From Geodermatophilaceae bacterium (GTDB taxonomy: Bacteria; Actinomycetota; Actinomycetes; Mycobacteriales; Geodermatophilaceae), in the NCBI GenBank assembly GCA_013695685.1, contig JACCZY010000097.1:1-35108 (forward strand): 35,108 bases of DNA, read 5' to 3'. The notes under the pieces are model-generated. The model did no database searches. It was given only the letters and a program-made list of their open reading frames with translations, and had not been told where the DNA came from. Shown here piece by piece: positions 16,398 through 25,542 of this stretch. The position numbers and the translations under genes are program-made. How positions within the stretch are numbered: position 1 is the first letter of the stretch; each line of letters begins with the position of its first letter.

Positions 16398-16412
16398 CGA
16401 ATCGGACCCCTT
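16395..16412 (-). repeat. ftsZ copy of the ftsZ/sepF leader element
   Basis: The minus strand reads AAGGGGTCCGATTCGATG, ending in the ftsZ ATG. It differs from the sepF leader only by one inserted T. Such identity beyond the ribosome-binding site suggests shared translational control or a recent duplication of the leader. Confidence 0.6.
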
Positions 16413-16420
16413 CTGCAGTG

Positions 16421-16437
16421 ACCCTCAAGTTGAGGGT
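16421..16437. promoter_or_regulatory. Perfect 17-bp palindrome upstream of ftsZ, candidate operator
   Basis: ACCCTCAA-G-TTGAGGGT is an 8-bp perfect inverted repeat around one base, 24 bp before the ftsZ ATG. On the minus strand it begins 8 bp after a consensus TTGACA hexamer (16451-16446), so it would cover the spacer and -10 region of a promoter using that hexamer. The half-site CCTCAA/TTGAGG resembles MerR/SoxR-type operators, but the centre is much shorter than in those. No regulator can be named from sequence. Confidence 0.55.
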
Positions 16438-16445
16438 TAGAGTTA

Positions 16446-16451
16446 TGTCAA
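16446..16451 (-). promoter_or_regulatory. Candidate -35 box of an ftsZ promoter (TTGACA)
   Basis: A consensus TTGACA on the minus strand in the 151-bp gap upstream of ftsZ. No good TAnnnT lies at 16-18 bp downstream; that position falls in the second arm of the palindrome. Promoters directly upstream of ftsZ are usual in actinobacteria. The rest of the gap (16452-16548) shows nothing clear beyond GC-rich inverted repeats. Confidence 0.45.
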
Positions 16452-16548
16452 CCTGCGAAAACGGTAGGTAGCCCCGGCGGGGGAGTCAAAGACGTTCCCC
16501 GGCGTGTCGCCCGCGGATTCTGCGGCGGCCGTGCACGAGGGTCGGAGC

Positions 16549-17124
16549 TCAGCCCTTGGGCAGGCGGCCCATCAGGTAGAACTCGTCGTTGGGCGGTACG
16601 GCGGCGAGGTGCACGAGCCGGTTGGACATCGCGAAGAAGGAGACGATCGAGCCGATGTCCCAGATGTCGTCCTCGGTGAAGCCGTGCTCCCGCAGCGGAT
16701 CCAGATGTTCGGGCACGACACTGGCCGGGTCCCGGGCGAGCCGCAGGGCGAACTCGAGCATCGCCTTTTGGGCGTCGGTGATCTCGGCCTTGCGCCAATC
16801 GGTCGCCACCTGGTCGGCGATCCGCGGGTTCCGGGCCCGAATCCGGGCGATCGCGCCGTGGGCCACGACGCAGTACAGGCATCCGTTCGCCGCGCTGGTC
16901 GCCACCACGATCAGCTCCCGGTCGGCCTTGGGCAGCATGGTGCTCTCGGTGTCCATCAGGGCGTCGTGATAGGCGAAGAACGCCCGCCACTCCGCCGGCC
17001 GGTGCGCCAGTGCCAGAAACACGTTCGGCACGAAGCCGGACTTGTCCTCCACCTCGGCCAGCCGGGCGGCGATATCCTCCGGCAGGTCCGCCCGGTCCGG
17101 CACCGGAAACCGGCTGATCACCAT
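16549..17124 (-). CDS. AhpD-like alkylhydroperoxidase (carboxymuconolactone decarboxylase family)
   Basis: A 191-aa all-helical protein of the CMD/AhpD superfamily, closest in form to the 'peroxidase-related enzyme' group. The active-site spacing E70 ... C82-x2-C85-x3-H89 (PKADRELIVVATSAANGCLYCVVAHG) equals the Glu118/Cys130/Cys133/His137 pattern of mycobacterial AhpD, so a thiol peroxidase activity is likely. The physiological electron donor and substrate are unknown. I chose the ATG at 17124 (MVISRFPVPD); the six extra track codons overlap the promoter-like TAGGCT. The gene interrupts the normally adjacent ftsQ-ftsZ pair, starting only 21 bp after ftsQ, so it may be co-transcribed with the dcw cluster as well as from its own promoter. 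Confidence 0.9.
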   Translation of the reverse strand: MVISRFPVPDRADLPEDIAARLAEVEDKSGFVPNVFLALAHRPAEWRAFFAYHDALMDTESTMLPKADRELIVVATSAANGCLYCVVAHGAIARIRARNPRIADQVATDWRKAEITDAQKAMLEFALRLARDPASVVPEHLDPLREHGFTEDDIWDIGSIVSFFAMSNRLVHLAAVPPNDEFYLMGRLPKG

Positions 17125-17131
17125 GGCAGCT

Positions 17132-17137
17132 AGCCTA
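17132..17137 (-). promoter_or_regulatory. Candidate -10 box for a leaderless AhpD-like transcript
   Basis: The minus strand reads TAGGCT, then seven bases, then the ATG at 17124. TAnnnT placed 7 nt before an ATG is the usual geometry of leaderless mRNAs in actinobacteria, where transcription starts on the A of the start codon. No Shine-Dalgarno precedes this ATG, which agrees. The -35 region inside the ftsQ end is poor. Confidence 0.45.
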
Positions 17138-17145
17138 ACCACGGC

Positions 17146-17937
17146 TCAGCGGATGACCACGGCCGTCGGACTGCTGACGTCGATGGTCCGGCCGGGCTGG
17201 CCGAACACTCCTGCCAGGACAAGGGCCTTGCGCTCGCTGTCCTCGGCGCTGCCCCAGATCACCGTTCGCCCGCTGACAAGGTGCAGTACGACGGAATCCG
17301 GGGTGGTGGCCGAAACGCGGGCCACCCGGGCCAGTACGTCGGCCGGCAGGGCGCCGATCACCTCCAGCGCGGCCATCGTCGCCCGGTCGTCCGCAGCGGC
17401 TCGCGCCACTTCCAGTGGCGGAACGCCGGCCGGTGGCTCGGTCACCTGGGCGAAGAGCACCCCGTGCCGGTCGATGAGCCACTGCGCCCCCTCGGAGTCC
17501 ACAACTGCGACAGGTGCCCGCTCGATCACCTCGATCAGCACCGTCGATGGCCAGGACCGCGCCACCGTCACCGACTCGATCTGCGGCAGGGCCCGCAGCC
17601 GCTCGGTGACCGCGTCGGTGTCCAATCGCAGCAGGGGCAAACCCGCCGGGATCCCCGCGACCTCACGCACAGCCGCGGCGCTGACATCCTGGCTGCCCGC
17701 TACCTCGACACTGCGCACGGCGAGGACCGGTGAGAAGTACAGCAGCCAGGTGAGCAAACCCGCGAGGACCATGACACCGGCGAGCACGCCGAGGACTGCG
17801 ACGCGGGGCAGCCGGGGCAGCCGCGGCAACCGGCGCCTGCCTGCCGGCCGGACCCGGCGTCGGCGTCGGCGTTCGTGCCTGTGCGGCGGGACTTGCAGCC
17901 GCACCTGCGGCCTCGCCGGCGTGCGAACGGCGGTCAT
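17146..17937 (-). CDS. ftsQ: Cell division protein FtsQ (POTRA domain)
   Basis: A 263-aa bitopic membrane protein of the divisome. The cytoplasmic tail (1-45) is very arginine-rich (HERRRRRRVRPAGRRRLPRLPRLPR). One membrane span covers about 46-68. The POTRA domain follows (YFSPVLAVRSVEVAGSQDVSAAAVREVAGIPAGLPLLRLDTDAV), then the beta domain (VTVARSWPSTVLIEVIERAPVAVV). FtsQ connects FtsL and partners to FtsWI. The ATG overlaps the murC stop as ATGA. The gene ends the unbroken coupled block murE-ftsQ. Confidence 0.95.
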   Translation of the reverse strand: MTAVRTPARPQVRLQVPPHRHERRRRRRVRPAGRRRLPRLPRLPRVAVLGVLAGVMVLAGLLTWLLYFSPVLAVRSVEVAGSQDVSAAAVREVAGIPAGLPLLRLDTDAVTERLRALPQIESVTVARSWPSTVLIEVIERAPVAVVDSEGAQWLIDRHGVLFAQVTEPPAGVPPLEVARAAADDRATMAALEVIGALPADVLARVARVSATTPDSVVLHLVSGRTVIWGSAEDSERKALVLAGVFGQPGRTIDVSSPTAVVIR

Positions 17938-19358
17938 CGCGCCCGCTCCGCGAGCAGTTCGAGAATCTCCGGTGCGAGTTTGTACACCGGCCCGGAGCCA
18001 AGCAGCACGATGACATCCCCCGGCCCTGCCCGCTCGACTACCGCCTGCGCCGTACCGGACCAGGTCGGGGCGTACGCGACCCGCTCGGCCGGCAGCGGAA
18101 CCCGCTCGGCGATCAGCCGGCCCGTCACCCCCGGAATCGGGTCCTCACGATTCACCGCGATCTCCATCACCACCGCCTCGTCTGCGAGTCCGAGTGCCGC
18201 ACCGAACTCGGCGGCGAAGGTCTGCGTGCGCGTGTACAGGTAAGGCTGGAATACAGCGACCAGCCGGCCCGGTTGCGCCACCGATCTGGCAGCGCGCAGC
18301 TGGGCCGCGATCTCGGTCGGGTGGTGCGCGTAGTCGTCGTAGACCCGCACCCCGTCCGCGGTCCCGGTGAGCTCGAACCGCCGGTGCACGCCGGCGTACC
18401 GCTCCAAGCCGGTGGTCAGCTGCTCCGGCGCGAAGCCGAGTTCGAGACCGGTCAGCAGGACGGCAGCAGAGTTCAGGGCCATGTGCACCCCGAGGGCGCC
18501 GACCCGTACCCGGCCCAGCGGCGACCCGTCCAGTTCCGCGTCGTACGACGTCGCGCCGTCCTCGAGGAACAGCCCGGACAACCGCAGATCCGCCGGCCCT
18601 TCGCCGTAGGTCCGGACCCGCAGCCCCCGGGCGAGGGCATCCGCGCGCAGGGCCAGCGTGTCGCGATCATCGGCGCAGAGCACCAGAAAGCCGCCGGGCT
18701 CGACTGTGTCCACGAAACTCCGGTACGCGCTGCGGATGCCGTCGAGGTCGCCGTGCCGATCGAGGTGGTCGGCCTCGATGTTGGTGATGATCGCACCGGC
18801 CGGCCAGAGCAGCAGGAACGACCCGTCGCTCTCATCCGCCTCGGCCACGAAGATGTCTCCGCCGCCCAGCCGCGCGTTGGAGCCGGTGTCGGCCAGCTCG
18901 GCCCCGATGGCGTACGACGGGTCCGCGCCGCAGTACTGCAGGGTCGTTGCCAGCATCGAGGTGGTGGAGGTCTTGCCGTGCGCACCGGCCACCGCGACGA
19001 CCCGCCGGCCGGCCGCGACGCTGGCCAGGGCGAGCGACCGGTGCAGCACCGGCAGCCCACGTCGCCGCGCCTCCACGACCTCGGGGTTGCTCTCCCGGAT
19101 CGCCGTGGACACGACGACGGTGTCGGCGTCACGGACGTGTGCCGGGTCGTGACCGATCTCGATCCGCGCGCCGGTTAGTCCTTGGGCATGGTCGGTGGCC
19201 ACCGCATCGCTACCGGAGACGGGGATCCCGGCGGCCAGCAGCAACCGGGCGATCGCGCTCATTCCGCTGCCGCCGATCCCCACGATGTGTACCCGGCCGA
19301 GGGATTCCAGCGCCGGCGGAAGCTGGTCGGGATCGACGTACGGCGGGTAGACCGTCAT
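17934..19358 (-). CDS. murC: UDP-N-acetylmuramate--L-alanine ligase MurC
   Basis: A 474-aa Mur ligase that adds L-Ala to UDP-MurNAc using ATP, the first step of stem-peptide assembly. The N-terminal Rossmann motif is [19 protein letters not shown]. The ATP loop is [12 protein letters not shown], with Ala where Thr is common. EADESDGSF and [11 protein letters not shown] are the central and C-terminal family motifs. The track ORF begins 92 codons too early inside murG; the ATG at 19358 ([14 protein letters not shown]) overlaps the murG stop as ATGA. Confidence 0.97.
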   Translation of the reverse strand: MTVYPPYVDPDQLPPALESLGRVHIVGIGGSGMSAIARLLLAAGIPVSGSDAVATDHAQGLTGARIEIGHDPAHVRDADTVVVSTAIRESNPEVVEARRRGLPVLHRSLALASVAAGRRVVAVAGAHGKTSTTSMLATTLQYCGADPSYAIGAELADTGSNARLGGGDIFVAEADESDGSFLLLWPAGAIITNIEADHLDRHGDLDGIRSAYRSFVDTVEPGGFLVLCADDRDTLALRADALARGLRVRTYGEGPADLRLSGLFLEDGATSYDAELDGSPLGRVRVGALGVHMALNSAAVLLTGLELGFAPEQLTTGLERYAGVHRRFELTGTADGVRVYDDYAHHPTEIAAQLRAARSVAQPGRLVAVFQPYLYTRTQTFAAEFGAALGLADEAVVMEIAVNREDPIPGVTGRLIAERVPLPAERVAYAPTWSGTAQAVVERAGPGDVIVLLGSGPVYKLAPEILELLAERAR

Positions 19359-20437
19359 GGTCGCACCGCCTCCATCGTCAGGCGGGCCATCACGTCGTCG
19401 GCGTCGGGGCGGCCGGCCGACTTGGCGTTCGACGTCATCCTCGCCAGGGACTGCGGATCGGCCAGGACCGGTACGACGTTGTCGACTATCCACTGTGGAC
19501 TGAGGGCGGCATCCTCGACCAGTAGTCCGCCGCCGGCCGCCACGATCGGCTGTGCGTTGAGCCGCTGCTCGCCGTTGCCGACCGGATAGGGGACGTACGC
19601 CGCGGGCAGCCCCACCGCGGCGAGTTCCGCGCACGTCACCGCGCCGGCCCGGCAGAGCAGCATGTCGGACGCGGCGTACGCGAGATCCATCCGGTCGGCG
19701 TACGGGACCACCACGTACGCCGCACCACCGGGGGCGGATTGCACGTCGACGGCGTTCTTGGGACCGGTGAGGTGCAGGACCTGGATGCCGGCCCCGAGCA
19801 GCGCAGGTGCGGCCCCGGTGGCAGCGGCGTTCAGCGAACGGGCGCCCTGCGAACCGCCGGTGACGAGCAGGGTCGGGCGCTCCGGGTCCAGCCCGAAGTA
19901 GGCGGCCGCGGACGGCCGCAGCGCGGGGCGGTCCAGCGTCGTGATCGACCGGCGCAGCGGCATCCCGACGACCTGCGCGCGGGGCAGCGGCGTCCCTTCG
20001 GTGGTCACCGCCACCACGTGGGCGAACCGCGCCGCCACCCGGTTCGCCAGGCCCGGCAACGGGTTCTGCTCGTGCACCACGATCGGCGTCCGGCGCAGCC
20101 GAGCGGCAAGATAGGCGGGGAAGGCGACGTACCCGCCGAAACCCACGACGACGTCGGCGTCCACGCGATCCAGGATCTCGCGGGTGCGGCTGACCGCGCG
20201 AGTCAGCCGGAACGGCAGCCGGGCGAGGTCGAGCGTGGGCTTGCGGGGCATGGGGACCGGGGGGATGAGTTCCAGGTCGTAGCCGCGGGACGGGATCAGC
20301 GTGCTCTCCAGTCCGCGAGCGGTCCCCAGCGCCGTGATTCGCACGCCGGGGTCCAACCGCCGCAGCGCGTCACCGACCGCCAACGCCGGTTCGATGTGCC
20401 CGGCCGTGCCACCGCCGGCCAGTACGACGCTGCTCAC
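19355..20437 (-). CDS. murG: UDP-GlcNAc:lipid I N-acetylglucosaminyltransferase MurG
   Basis: A 360-aa GT-B glycosyltransferase at the inner face of the membrane that converts lipid I to lipid II. The N-terminal glycine loop is [35 protein letters not shown] and [12 protein letters not shown] mark the acceptor domain. [12 protein letters not shown] is the second glycine loop, and [24 protein letters not shown] binds UDP-GlcNAc. The start is GTG, overlapping the ftsW stop as GTGA. Confidence 0.97.
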   Translation of the reverse strand: MSSVVLAGGGTAGHIEPALAVGDALRRLDPGVRITALGTARGLESTLIPSRGYDLELIPPVPMPRKPTLDLARLPFRLTRAVSRTREILDRVDADVVVGFGGYVAFPAYLAARLRRTPIVVHEQNPLPGLANRVAARFAHVVAVTTEGTPLPRAQVVGMPLRRSITTLDRPALRPSAAAYFGLDPERPTLLVTGGSQGARSLNAAATGAAPALLGAGIQVLHLTGPKNAVDVQSAPGGAAYVVVPYADRMDLAYAASDMLLCRAGAVTCAELAAVGLPAAYVPYPVGNGEQRLNAQPIVAAGGGLLVEDAALSPQWIVDNVVPVLADPQSLARMTSNAKSAGRPDADDVMARLTMEAVRP

Positions 20438-21711
20438 CGACGGCGGCGGGGCAGGCCGTCCACCGCCGAACGCGGGATGGGCAGCCGCAGCAGCCGCGCC
20501 GTCCGGCCCTGGCCATGGCGGCGCAGATGGGCCACGGCGTCGGGCTCATGGCGGGCGAAGCCGGCCAGCATGCCGACGATGAACATGGTCACCACCAGGG
20601 AGGTCCCGCCGGAGGAGATCAGCGGCAGCGGTACCCCGGTGACGGGCAGCAGACCGACTACATAGCCGATGTTGATGATCGCCTGCCCGACCAGCCAGAT
20701 AATGACCGCGGCGCTGACCAGCCGGATGAACGGATCGGAGGTGCGGCGCGCGATCCGCAGGCCGGCGTAGGCCAGGGTCCCGAACAGCGCGAGCAGGATC
20801 AGGCAGCCGACGAAGCCGAGTTCCTCGCCGACGATCGCGAAGATGTAGTCACTGTGCCCGTTCGGCAGCAACCCCCACTTCATCCGGCTGTTGCCGAGTC
20901 CGACGCCCCACCAGCCCCCGGTGGCCAAGGCGTACATGCCGCGGATGGACTGCAGCCCGGCACCCTCGGGGTCGGAGAACGGATCGAGGTAGGTGACGAT
21001 GCGCTGCATCCGGTAGGGCTCCACGGCAATCAGGGCGACCACACCGGCGATCATGGCGGCGAAGAGGGCCATGAACATGCGTAACGGTGCTCCGACTGTC
21101 CACAGTAGAGCGAACAGGATGAGAACGAAGCAGAGCGTGGTGCCAAGGTCGGGCTCGAGCATGACGAGCCCTCCGAGCAGCATGCCCACGGGCACGAGCG
21201 GAATCAGCAGGTGCCGCCACTCCCCCAGCATCTTCTGCTTGCGCACCAGCAGATCCGCGCCCCAGAGCACGAACGCGACCTTGGCGAGTTCCGACGGCTG
21301 CAGCTGGAACAGGCCGACGTCCAGCCAGCGGCGTGCGCCGTACATCTCCTGACCGATGGCCGGGACCAGCACGACGGCGAGCAGTACCACCGCGGCCAAC
21401 AGGGCCGGGTAGGCCAGCCGCCGGTACATCGAGGGCCGCAACCGCAGTCCCAGCCACACCGCCACCAGACCCACCAGCAGGTAGATCGCCTGCCGATCGA
21501 AGATGCCGAACGGCGAGCGCGACGTCGGGTCGGAGAACAGCAGCGATTCCACGCTGGAGGCCGAGAACACCATGGCCAGGCCGAACACCGCGAGCGCTCC
21601 ACCCGCGCCGAGGACGAGGTGGAACGAAGCCAGCGGCTTGTCCAGAAACGTCGCCACGGCGTTTCCCGATGATGGCGAGGTGGCTTCGACGCGGCTGGTT
21701 GTCGAGCTCAC
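20434..21711 (-). CDS. ftsW: Septal peptidoglycan glycosyltransferase FtsW (SEDS family)
   Basis: A 425-aa SEDS polymerase with about ten membrane segments that polymerises lipid II at the septum with FtsI. Family motifs include [23 protein letters not shown], the catalytic aspartate region [27 protein letters not shown], and the C-terminal [17 protein letters not shown]. The cytoplasmic C-terminus is basic ([20 protein letters not shown]). Position between murD and murG identifies it as FtsW, not RodA. The start is GTG overlapping the murD stop as GTGA. Confidence 0.97.
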   Translation of the reverse strand: MSSTTSRVEATSPSSGNAVATFLDKPLASFHLVLGAGGALAVFGLAMVFSASSVESLLFSDPTSRSPFGIFDRQAIYLLVGLVAVWLGLRLRPSMYRRLAYPALLAAVVLLAVVLVPAIGQEMYGARRWLDVGLFQLQPSELAKVAFVLWGADLLVRKQKMLGEWRHLLIPLVPVGMLLGGLVMLEPDLGTTLCFVLILFALLWTVGAPLRMFMALFAAMIAGVVALIAVEPYRMQRIVTYLDPFSDPEGAGLQSIRGMYALATGGWWGVGLGNSRMKWGLLPNGHSDYIFAIVGEELGFVGCLILLALFGTLAYAGLRIARRTSDPFIRLVSAAVIIWLVGQAIINIGYVVGLLPVTGVPLPLISSGGTSLVVTMFIVGMLAGFARHEPDAVAHLRRHGQGRTARLLRLPIPRSAVDGLPRRRR

Positions 21712-23066
21712 CGGTCGGCCAGCTTGGCTACGGCGGTCGCGAAGGCCCGCCCGCGTTCGGAATAGTCACCAAACATGTCCCACGAAGCCGCCGCCGGAGC
21801 CAGCAGCACAGTCTGCCCCGGTGAGGCCAGACCCGCCGCGCGCGCCACGACCTCGTCCATGGCGCCATTGTCGGTTCTCGTCACTTCCGTCACAGGGACA
21901 TCGGGAGCGTGTCGCGCCAACGCTTCGGCGAGAAGGTGACGATCGGCTCCCAGCAGAACCACCGCCGCCAGCCGGCCGCTGACCGAGGCCACGAAATCGT
22001 CCACCGCAACGCCTTTGAGCAGTCCACCGGCGATCCAGACGACCCGTCCGTACGCCGACAGGGAGGCCGCCGCGGCATGCGGGTTCGTCGCCTTGCTGTC
22101 GTCCACGTAGGCGACACCATCCACAGTAGACACGAGCGCGTTGCGGTGCGGCGCCGGCCGGAAATCCCGCAGTCCCGCGGACACCGCGGCCGGGGTGACA
22201 CCGTACGCCCGCGCGAGTGCCGCCGCGGCCAGTGCATTGGCGACGTTGTGCGACCCGGGCACCGGGATGTCCGCGGCAGCCACGAGAGCGACGTCGGTAC
22301 CGAAGGCGCGGTCCACCAGCACGCCGTCCACGACGCCGAGGCCGCCCGGCGGAGGTTCGGACAGGGTGAAGCCGACAATCCGCTCGCTGCCGGCGGCCAG
22401 TCGGACCGACCATTCGTCATCCGCATTGACCACGGCTGCGACGTTTCCGGCGTAGACGCGGCCTTTCGCCGCGGCGTACGCGGCGAAGGACCCGTGCCAG
22501 TCGATGTGGTCCGGGGCCAGGTTGAGCACGGTGCCCGCCAGCGGCCGCAGGGACGGGGTGGCATGCAGCTGCGGGCTCCCGAGTTCGACCGCTAGCACGT
22601 CGTACTGCTTCCCCACCACCTCGGCGAGCGGCAGGCCCACGTTGCCGGCCGCCACGGTCCGCAGTCCCGCCGCGCGCAGGATCGACTCCAGCATCAGCAC
22701 TGTCGTGGTCTTGCCGTTCGTGCCCGTGACCGCGAGCCACGGGACGGCCGGATCGCGCAGCCGCCAGGCGAACTCCACCTCGCCGATGACCTCGAGTCCG
22801 GCAGCAGCGGCGGCGGCCAGCAGCGGGTGGGTGGGACGCCAACCCGGGGACACGACGACCATGTCGACACCACGCGGGACGCTCGAGGGCATGCCGACGA
22901 AACGCGCCCCCAGCGCTTCCAACTCGGCCGTGCGCTCGCTCTCGCGTTGGTCGGCAACCAGGACCTGTGCACCACCGGCGAGCAGTACCCGGGCGACCGC
23001 CGCACCCGCCACGGCGGCGCCGGCCACGAGCACGGTGTGGCCCCGGTACGCCGCCGCCCGCCTCAC
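21708..23066 (-). CDS. murD: UDP-MurNAc-L-Ala--D-Glu ligase MurD
   Basis: A 452-aa Mur ligase that adds D-glutamate. The ATP loop is [14 protein letters not shown], followed by [13 protein letters not shown] and the C-terminal [15 protein letters not shown] and [16 protein letters not shown]. The central Mg-binding motif usually written ELSSFQLH reads [12 protein letters not shown] here, an unusual change in a strongly conserved site (see findings). I chose the GTG at 23066, which overlaps the mraY stop as GTGA and gives [16 protein letters not shown]; the track start lies 36 codons upstream inside mraY. Confidence 0.95.
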   Translation of the reverse strand: MRRAAAYRGHTVLVAGAAVAGAAVARVLLAGGAQVLVADQRESERTAELEALGARFVGMPSSVPRGVDMVVVSPGWRPTHPLLAAAAAAGLEVIGEVEFAWRLRDPAVPWLAVTGTNGKTTTVLMLESILRAAGLRTVAAGNVGLPLAEVVGKQYDVLAVELGSPQLHATPSLRPLAGTVLNLAPDHIDWHGSFAAYAAAKGRVYAGNVAAVVNADDEWSVRLAAGSERIVGFTLSEPPPGGLGVVDGVLVDRAFGTDVALVAAADIPVPGSHNVANALAAAALARAYGVTPAAVSAGLRDFRPAPHRNALVSTVDGVAYVDDSKATNPHAAAASLSAYGRVVWIAGGLLKGVAVDDFVASVSGRLAAVVLLGADRHLLAEALARHAPDVPVTEVTRTDNGAMDEVVARAAGLASPGQTVLLAPAAASWDMFGDYSERGRAFATAVAKLADR

Positions 23067-24142
23067 TGGATGTCGGCGCTGGCGAGCCAGTCGGCGTAGA
23101 AGAGTCCGAGGCCGAAGGCGACGGCCAGCCCGGTGATGATCCAGAACCGCACGACGACGGTCATCTCGGTCCACCCGGCCAACTCGAAGTGGTGATGGAT
23201 CGGGGCCATCCGGAACACTCGCTTGCGGGTCGCCTTGAAGACCAGGATCTGGGTGGCCACCGAGAGTGTCTCGACCACGAACAGCCCGCCGAGCACGACG
23301 AGCAGCAACTCGGTCTTGGTGAGCACCGCCATGCCGGCCATCAGCCCGCCGAGTGCGAGCGAACCGGTGTCACCCATGATGATCCGGGCCGGATTGGCGT
23401 TCCACCAGAGGAATCCGAAGCAGGCGCCGAGCGCCGAGGCCGCCACCAGGGCGATGTCGAGCGGATCGCGGACCTCGTAGCAACCGGACAGTTCCTGGCG
23501 AGCGCACAGATGCCCGAACTGCCAGAACGAGATGACGACGTACGACCCGAACACCATCACCGACGAGCCGGCAGCCAGCCCGTCCAGTCCGTCGGTCAGG
23601 TTCACGGCGTTGGAGAAGCCGGCGACCATGAGATAGGCGAATACCACGAACAGCACGGCGCCGAACGTGATCTCGGGGATGTCCCTGACGAAGGACAGGC
23701 TGGTCGAGGCGGGGGCCAGACCGTCGCGCTCGAACTGCAGCGCCAGTACGGCGAAGCTCACCCCTACGACGAGCTGACCGACGAGCTTGGCGGTCTTGCT
23801 CAGCCCCAGATTGCGCTTCTGCCGGATCTTGATGTAGTCGTCCAGGAACCCGACGAAGCCGAGGCCCACCATCAGGTAAAGCAGCAGGAATCCGGTGGCG
23901 GTAGGTCCCCGGTCGGGCTGGGTGAGCAGGTAGAGCTGCGCGCCGGCGTACCCGAGGACGGTCGCCAGCACGACTACTGCGCCGCCCATCGTCGGGGTGC
24001 CCTGCTTGGACAGGTGGGTCTGCGGGCCGTCGACGCGGATCTCCTGACCGATGCCGCGGCGGCGCAGCAGCCTGATCGCGACCGGCGTGAAAATGATCGA
24101 CACGACGAGGGAGACGATCGCCGCCAGCAGGACCGACGTCAT
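23063..24142 (-). CDS. mraY: Phospho-MurNAc-pentapeptide transferase MraY
   Basis: A 359-aa membrane enzyme with about ten spans that transfers phospho-MurNAc-pentapeptide to undecaprenyl phosphate, giving lipid I. Active-site motifs are [18 protein letters not shown] (Asp pair), [29 protein letters not shown] and the HHH loop [12 protein letters not shown]. The opening [36 protein letters not shown] is typical. The ATG overlaps the murF stop as ATGA. Confidence 0.98.
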   Translation of the reverse strand: MTSVLLAAIVSLVVSIIFTPVAIRLLRRRGIGQEIRVDGPQTHLSKQGTPTMGGAVVVLATVLGYAGAQLYLLTQPDRGPTATGFLLLYLMVGLGFVGFLDDYIKIRQKRNLGLSKTAKLVGQLVVGVSFAVLALQFERDGLAPASTSLSFVRDIPEITFGAVLFVVFAYLMVAGFSNAVNLTDGLDGLAAGSSVMVFGSYVVISFWQFGHLCARQELSGCYEVRDPLDIALVAASALGACFGFLWWNANPARIIMGDTGSLALGGLMAGMAVLTKTELLLVVLGGLFVVETLSVATQILVFKATRKRVFRMAPIHHHFELAGWTEMTVVVRFWIITGLAVAFGLGLFYADWLASADIQ

Positions 24143-25542
24143 GGGAGGACCCCAGCGGCAGCCGGCTGCTCGGATGCCAGCAGGTCCGAGGCGACCCGCT
24201 CCAGCCCGGCCGAGCGGGAGGCCTTGACCAGGACGACATCCCCGGGGCGGACCTCGCGCCGCAGCAACTCCACCGCCGCCGCCACATCGGCAACAGGCTC
24301 ACCCGCCAGGCCGCTCGCCCCCTCGAGGATGGCGCGCGCAATCGGACCGACAGCTACCAGCCGATCGACCCCCAACTCGGCGGTGAGCCGCCCGATTTCA
24401 ACGTGGGCGGCCGGGCCGTGCTCACCGAGTTCGGCCATCTCCCCGAGGACCGCCCACGACCGGCGCCCGGCCGCCATGGCCGCGAGCGCCCGCAGCGCGG
24501 CGGCCATCGATTCCGGGTTGGCGTTGTAGGCGTCGTTTACCACCCGTACGCCGTCGTCGGTGTCGGTGACCTCCATCCGCCACCGGCTCGCCGGCCGGGC
24601 GGTACCCAGCGCCGCGGCCACCTCCGCCACCCCCATCCCCACCTCGAGGGCGACTGCGGCGGCGGCGAGGGAGTTGCCGACGTGATGCGCGCCGTACAGG
24701 CCGAGGCGGACGGCTGACCGTCCGCCGGGACAGACCAGGGTGTACGACGGCCGCCCGGCGTCGTCGAGCTCGATGTTCTCGGCCCGCACGATGGCATCGT
24801 CAGCCCGCCCGACGGTGAGCACCCGCGCGGCCGTGGCCTGAGCCATGGCCGCCACGATCGGGTCGTCGGCGTTGAGCACGGCCACACCGTCACCAGCGGG
24901 CAGCGCCTGGACCAGTTCGGCCTTGCTGGCCGCGATGGCGGCCCGGCTGCCGAACTCGCCCAGGTGCGCGGTTCCGACGTTGAGGACGACGCCGATCCGC
25001 GGCGGTGCGATGGCGCACAGGGCGGCGATGTGTCCGGGGGCCCGCGCCGAGCACTCGAGCACCAGGTACCGGGTGTCGGGTCCGGCCCGCAGGACCGTGT
25101 GCGGATGCCCGATCTCGTTGTTGAACGAGCCCGGCGGAGCGACGGTCCTGCCGTGGTGTCCGAGGACGTGCGCGAGCAGATCCTTCGTGGAGGTCTTTCC
25201 CGACGAGCCGGTCAGGCCGACCACGGTGATCCGGGGCAACCGGTGCAGTACCTCGTGTGCCAGCCGCCCGAGAGCAACCTGTACGTCGGGCACGACCACC
25301 GCAGGCACCCCGACCCCGACCGAACGGGCGGCGAGGACGCCCACGGCGCCCGCGGTCACCGCCGCGGCGGCGAAGTCATGGCCGTCGGCGCGCTCCCCGC
25401 CCAGCGCCACGAACAGGCCGCCCGGGCCGACCTCGCGGGAGTCGAACTCCACAGTTCCCGTCACCGCGGCGTACGGCGTGGCGACGCCGGCGAGCCGGCC
25501 GTCCACGGCCTCGGCGACCTCGGCGAGGGTCAGCGCGATCAC
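24139..25542 (-). CDS. murF: UDP-MurNAc-tripeptide--D-Ala-D-Ala ligase MurF
   Basis: A 467-aa Mur ligase that adds the D-Ala-D-Ala dipeptide. The N-terminal uridine-binding domain contains [25 protein letters not shown]. The ATP loop is [18 protein letters not shown], a MurF-type form with Ser for Thr. [12 protein letters not shown] and [20 protein letters not shown] are diagnostic for MurF. The start is GTG overlapping the murE stop as GTGA. Confidence 0.97.
   Translation of the reverse strand: MIALTLAEVAEAVDGRLAGVATPYAAVTGTVEFDSREVGPGGLFVALGGERADGHDFAAAAVTAGAVGVLAARSVGVGVPAVVVPDVQVALGRLAHEVLHRLPRITVVGLTGSSGKTSTKDLLAHVLGHHGRTVAPPGSFNNEIGHPHTVLRAGPDTRYLVLECSARAPGHIAALCAIAPPRIGVVLNVGTAHLGEFGSRAAIAASKAELVQALPAGDGVAVLNADDPIVAAMAQATAARVLTVGRADDAIVRAENIELDDAGRPSYTLVCPGGRSAVRLGLYGAHHVGNSLAAAAVALEVGMGVAEVAAALGTARPASRWRMEVTDTDDGVRVVNDAYNANPESMAAALRALAAMAAGRRSWAVLGEMAELGEHGPAAHVEIGRLTAELGVDRLVAVGPIARAILEGASGLAGEPVADVAAAVELLRREVRPGDVVLVKASRSAGLERVASDLLASEQPAAAGVLP

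Noticed and set aside
16452-16548. GC-rich inverted repeats (for example CCCCGGCGGGG) after the AhpD-like gene as a terminator
   Set aside because: Short stem with a 3-nt loop and no T-run; not distinguishable from chance at this GC content.
22967-24529. 520-aa plus-strand ORF over mraY
   Set aside because: Antisense shadow with low-complexity His/Gln/Glu content and no recognisable domain.
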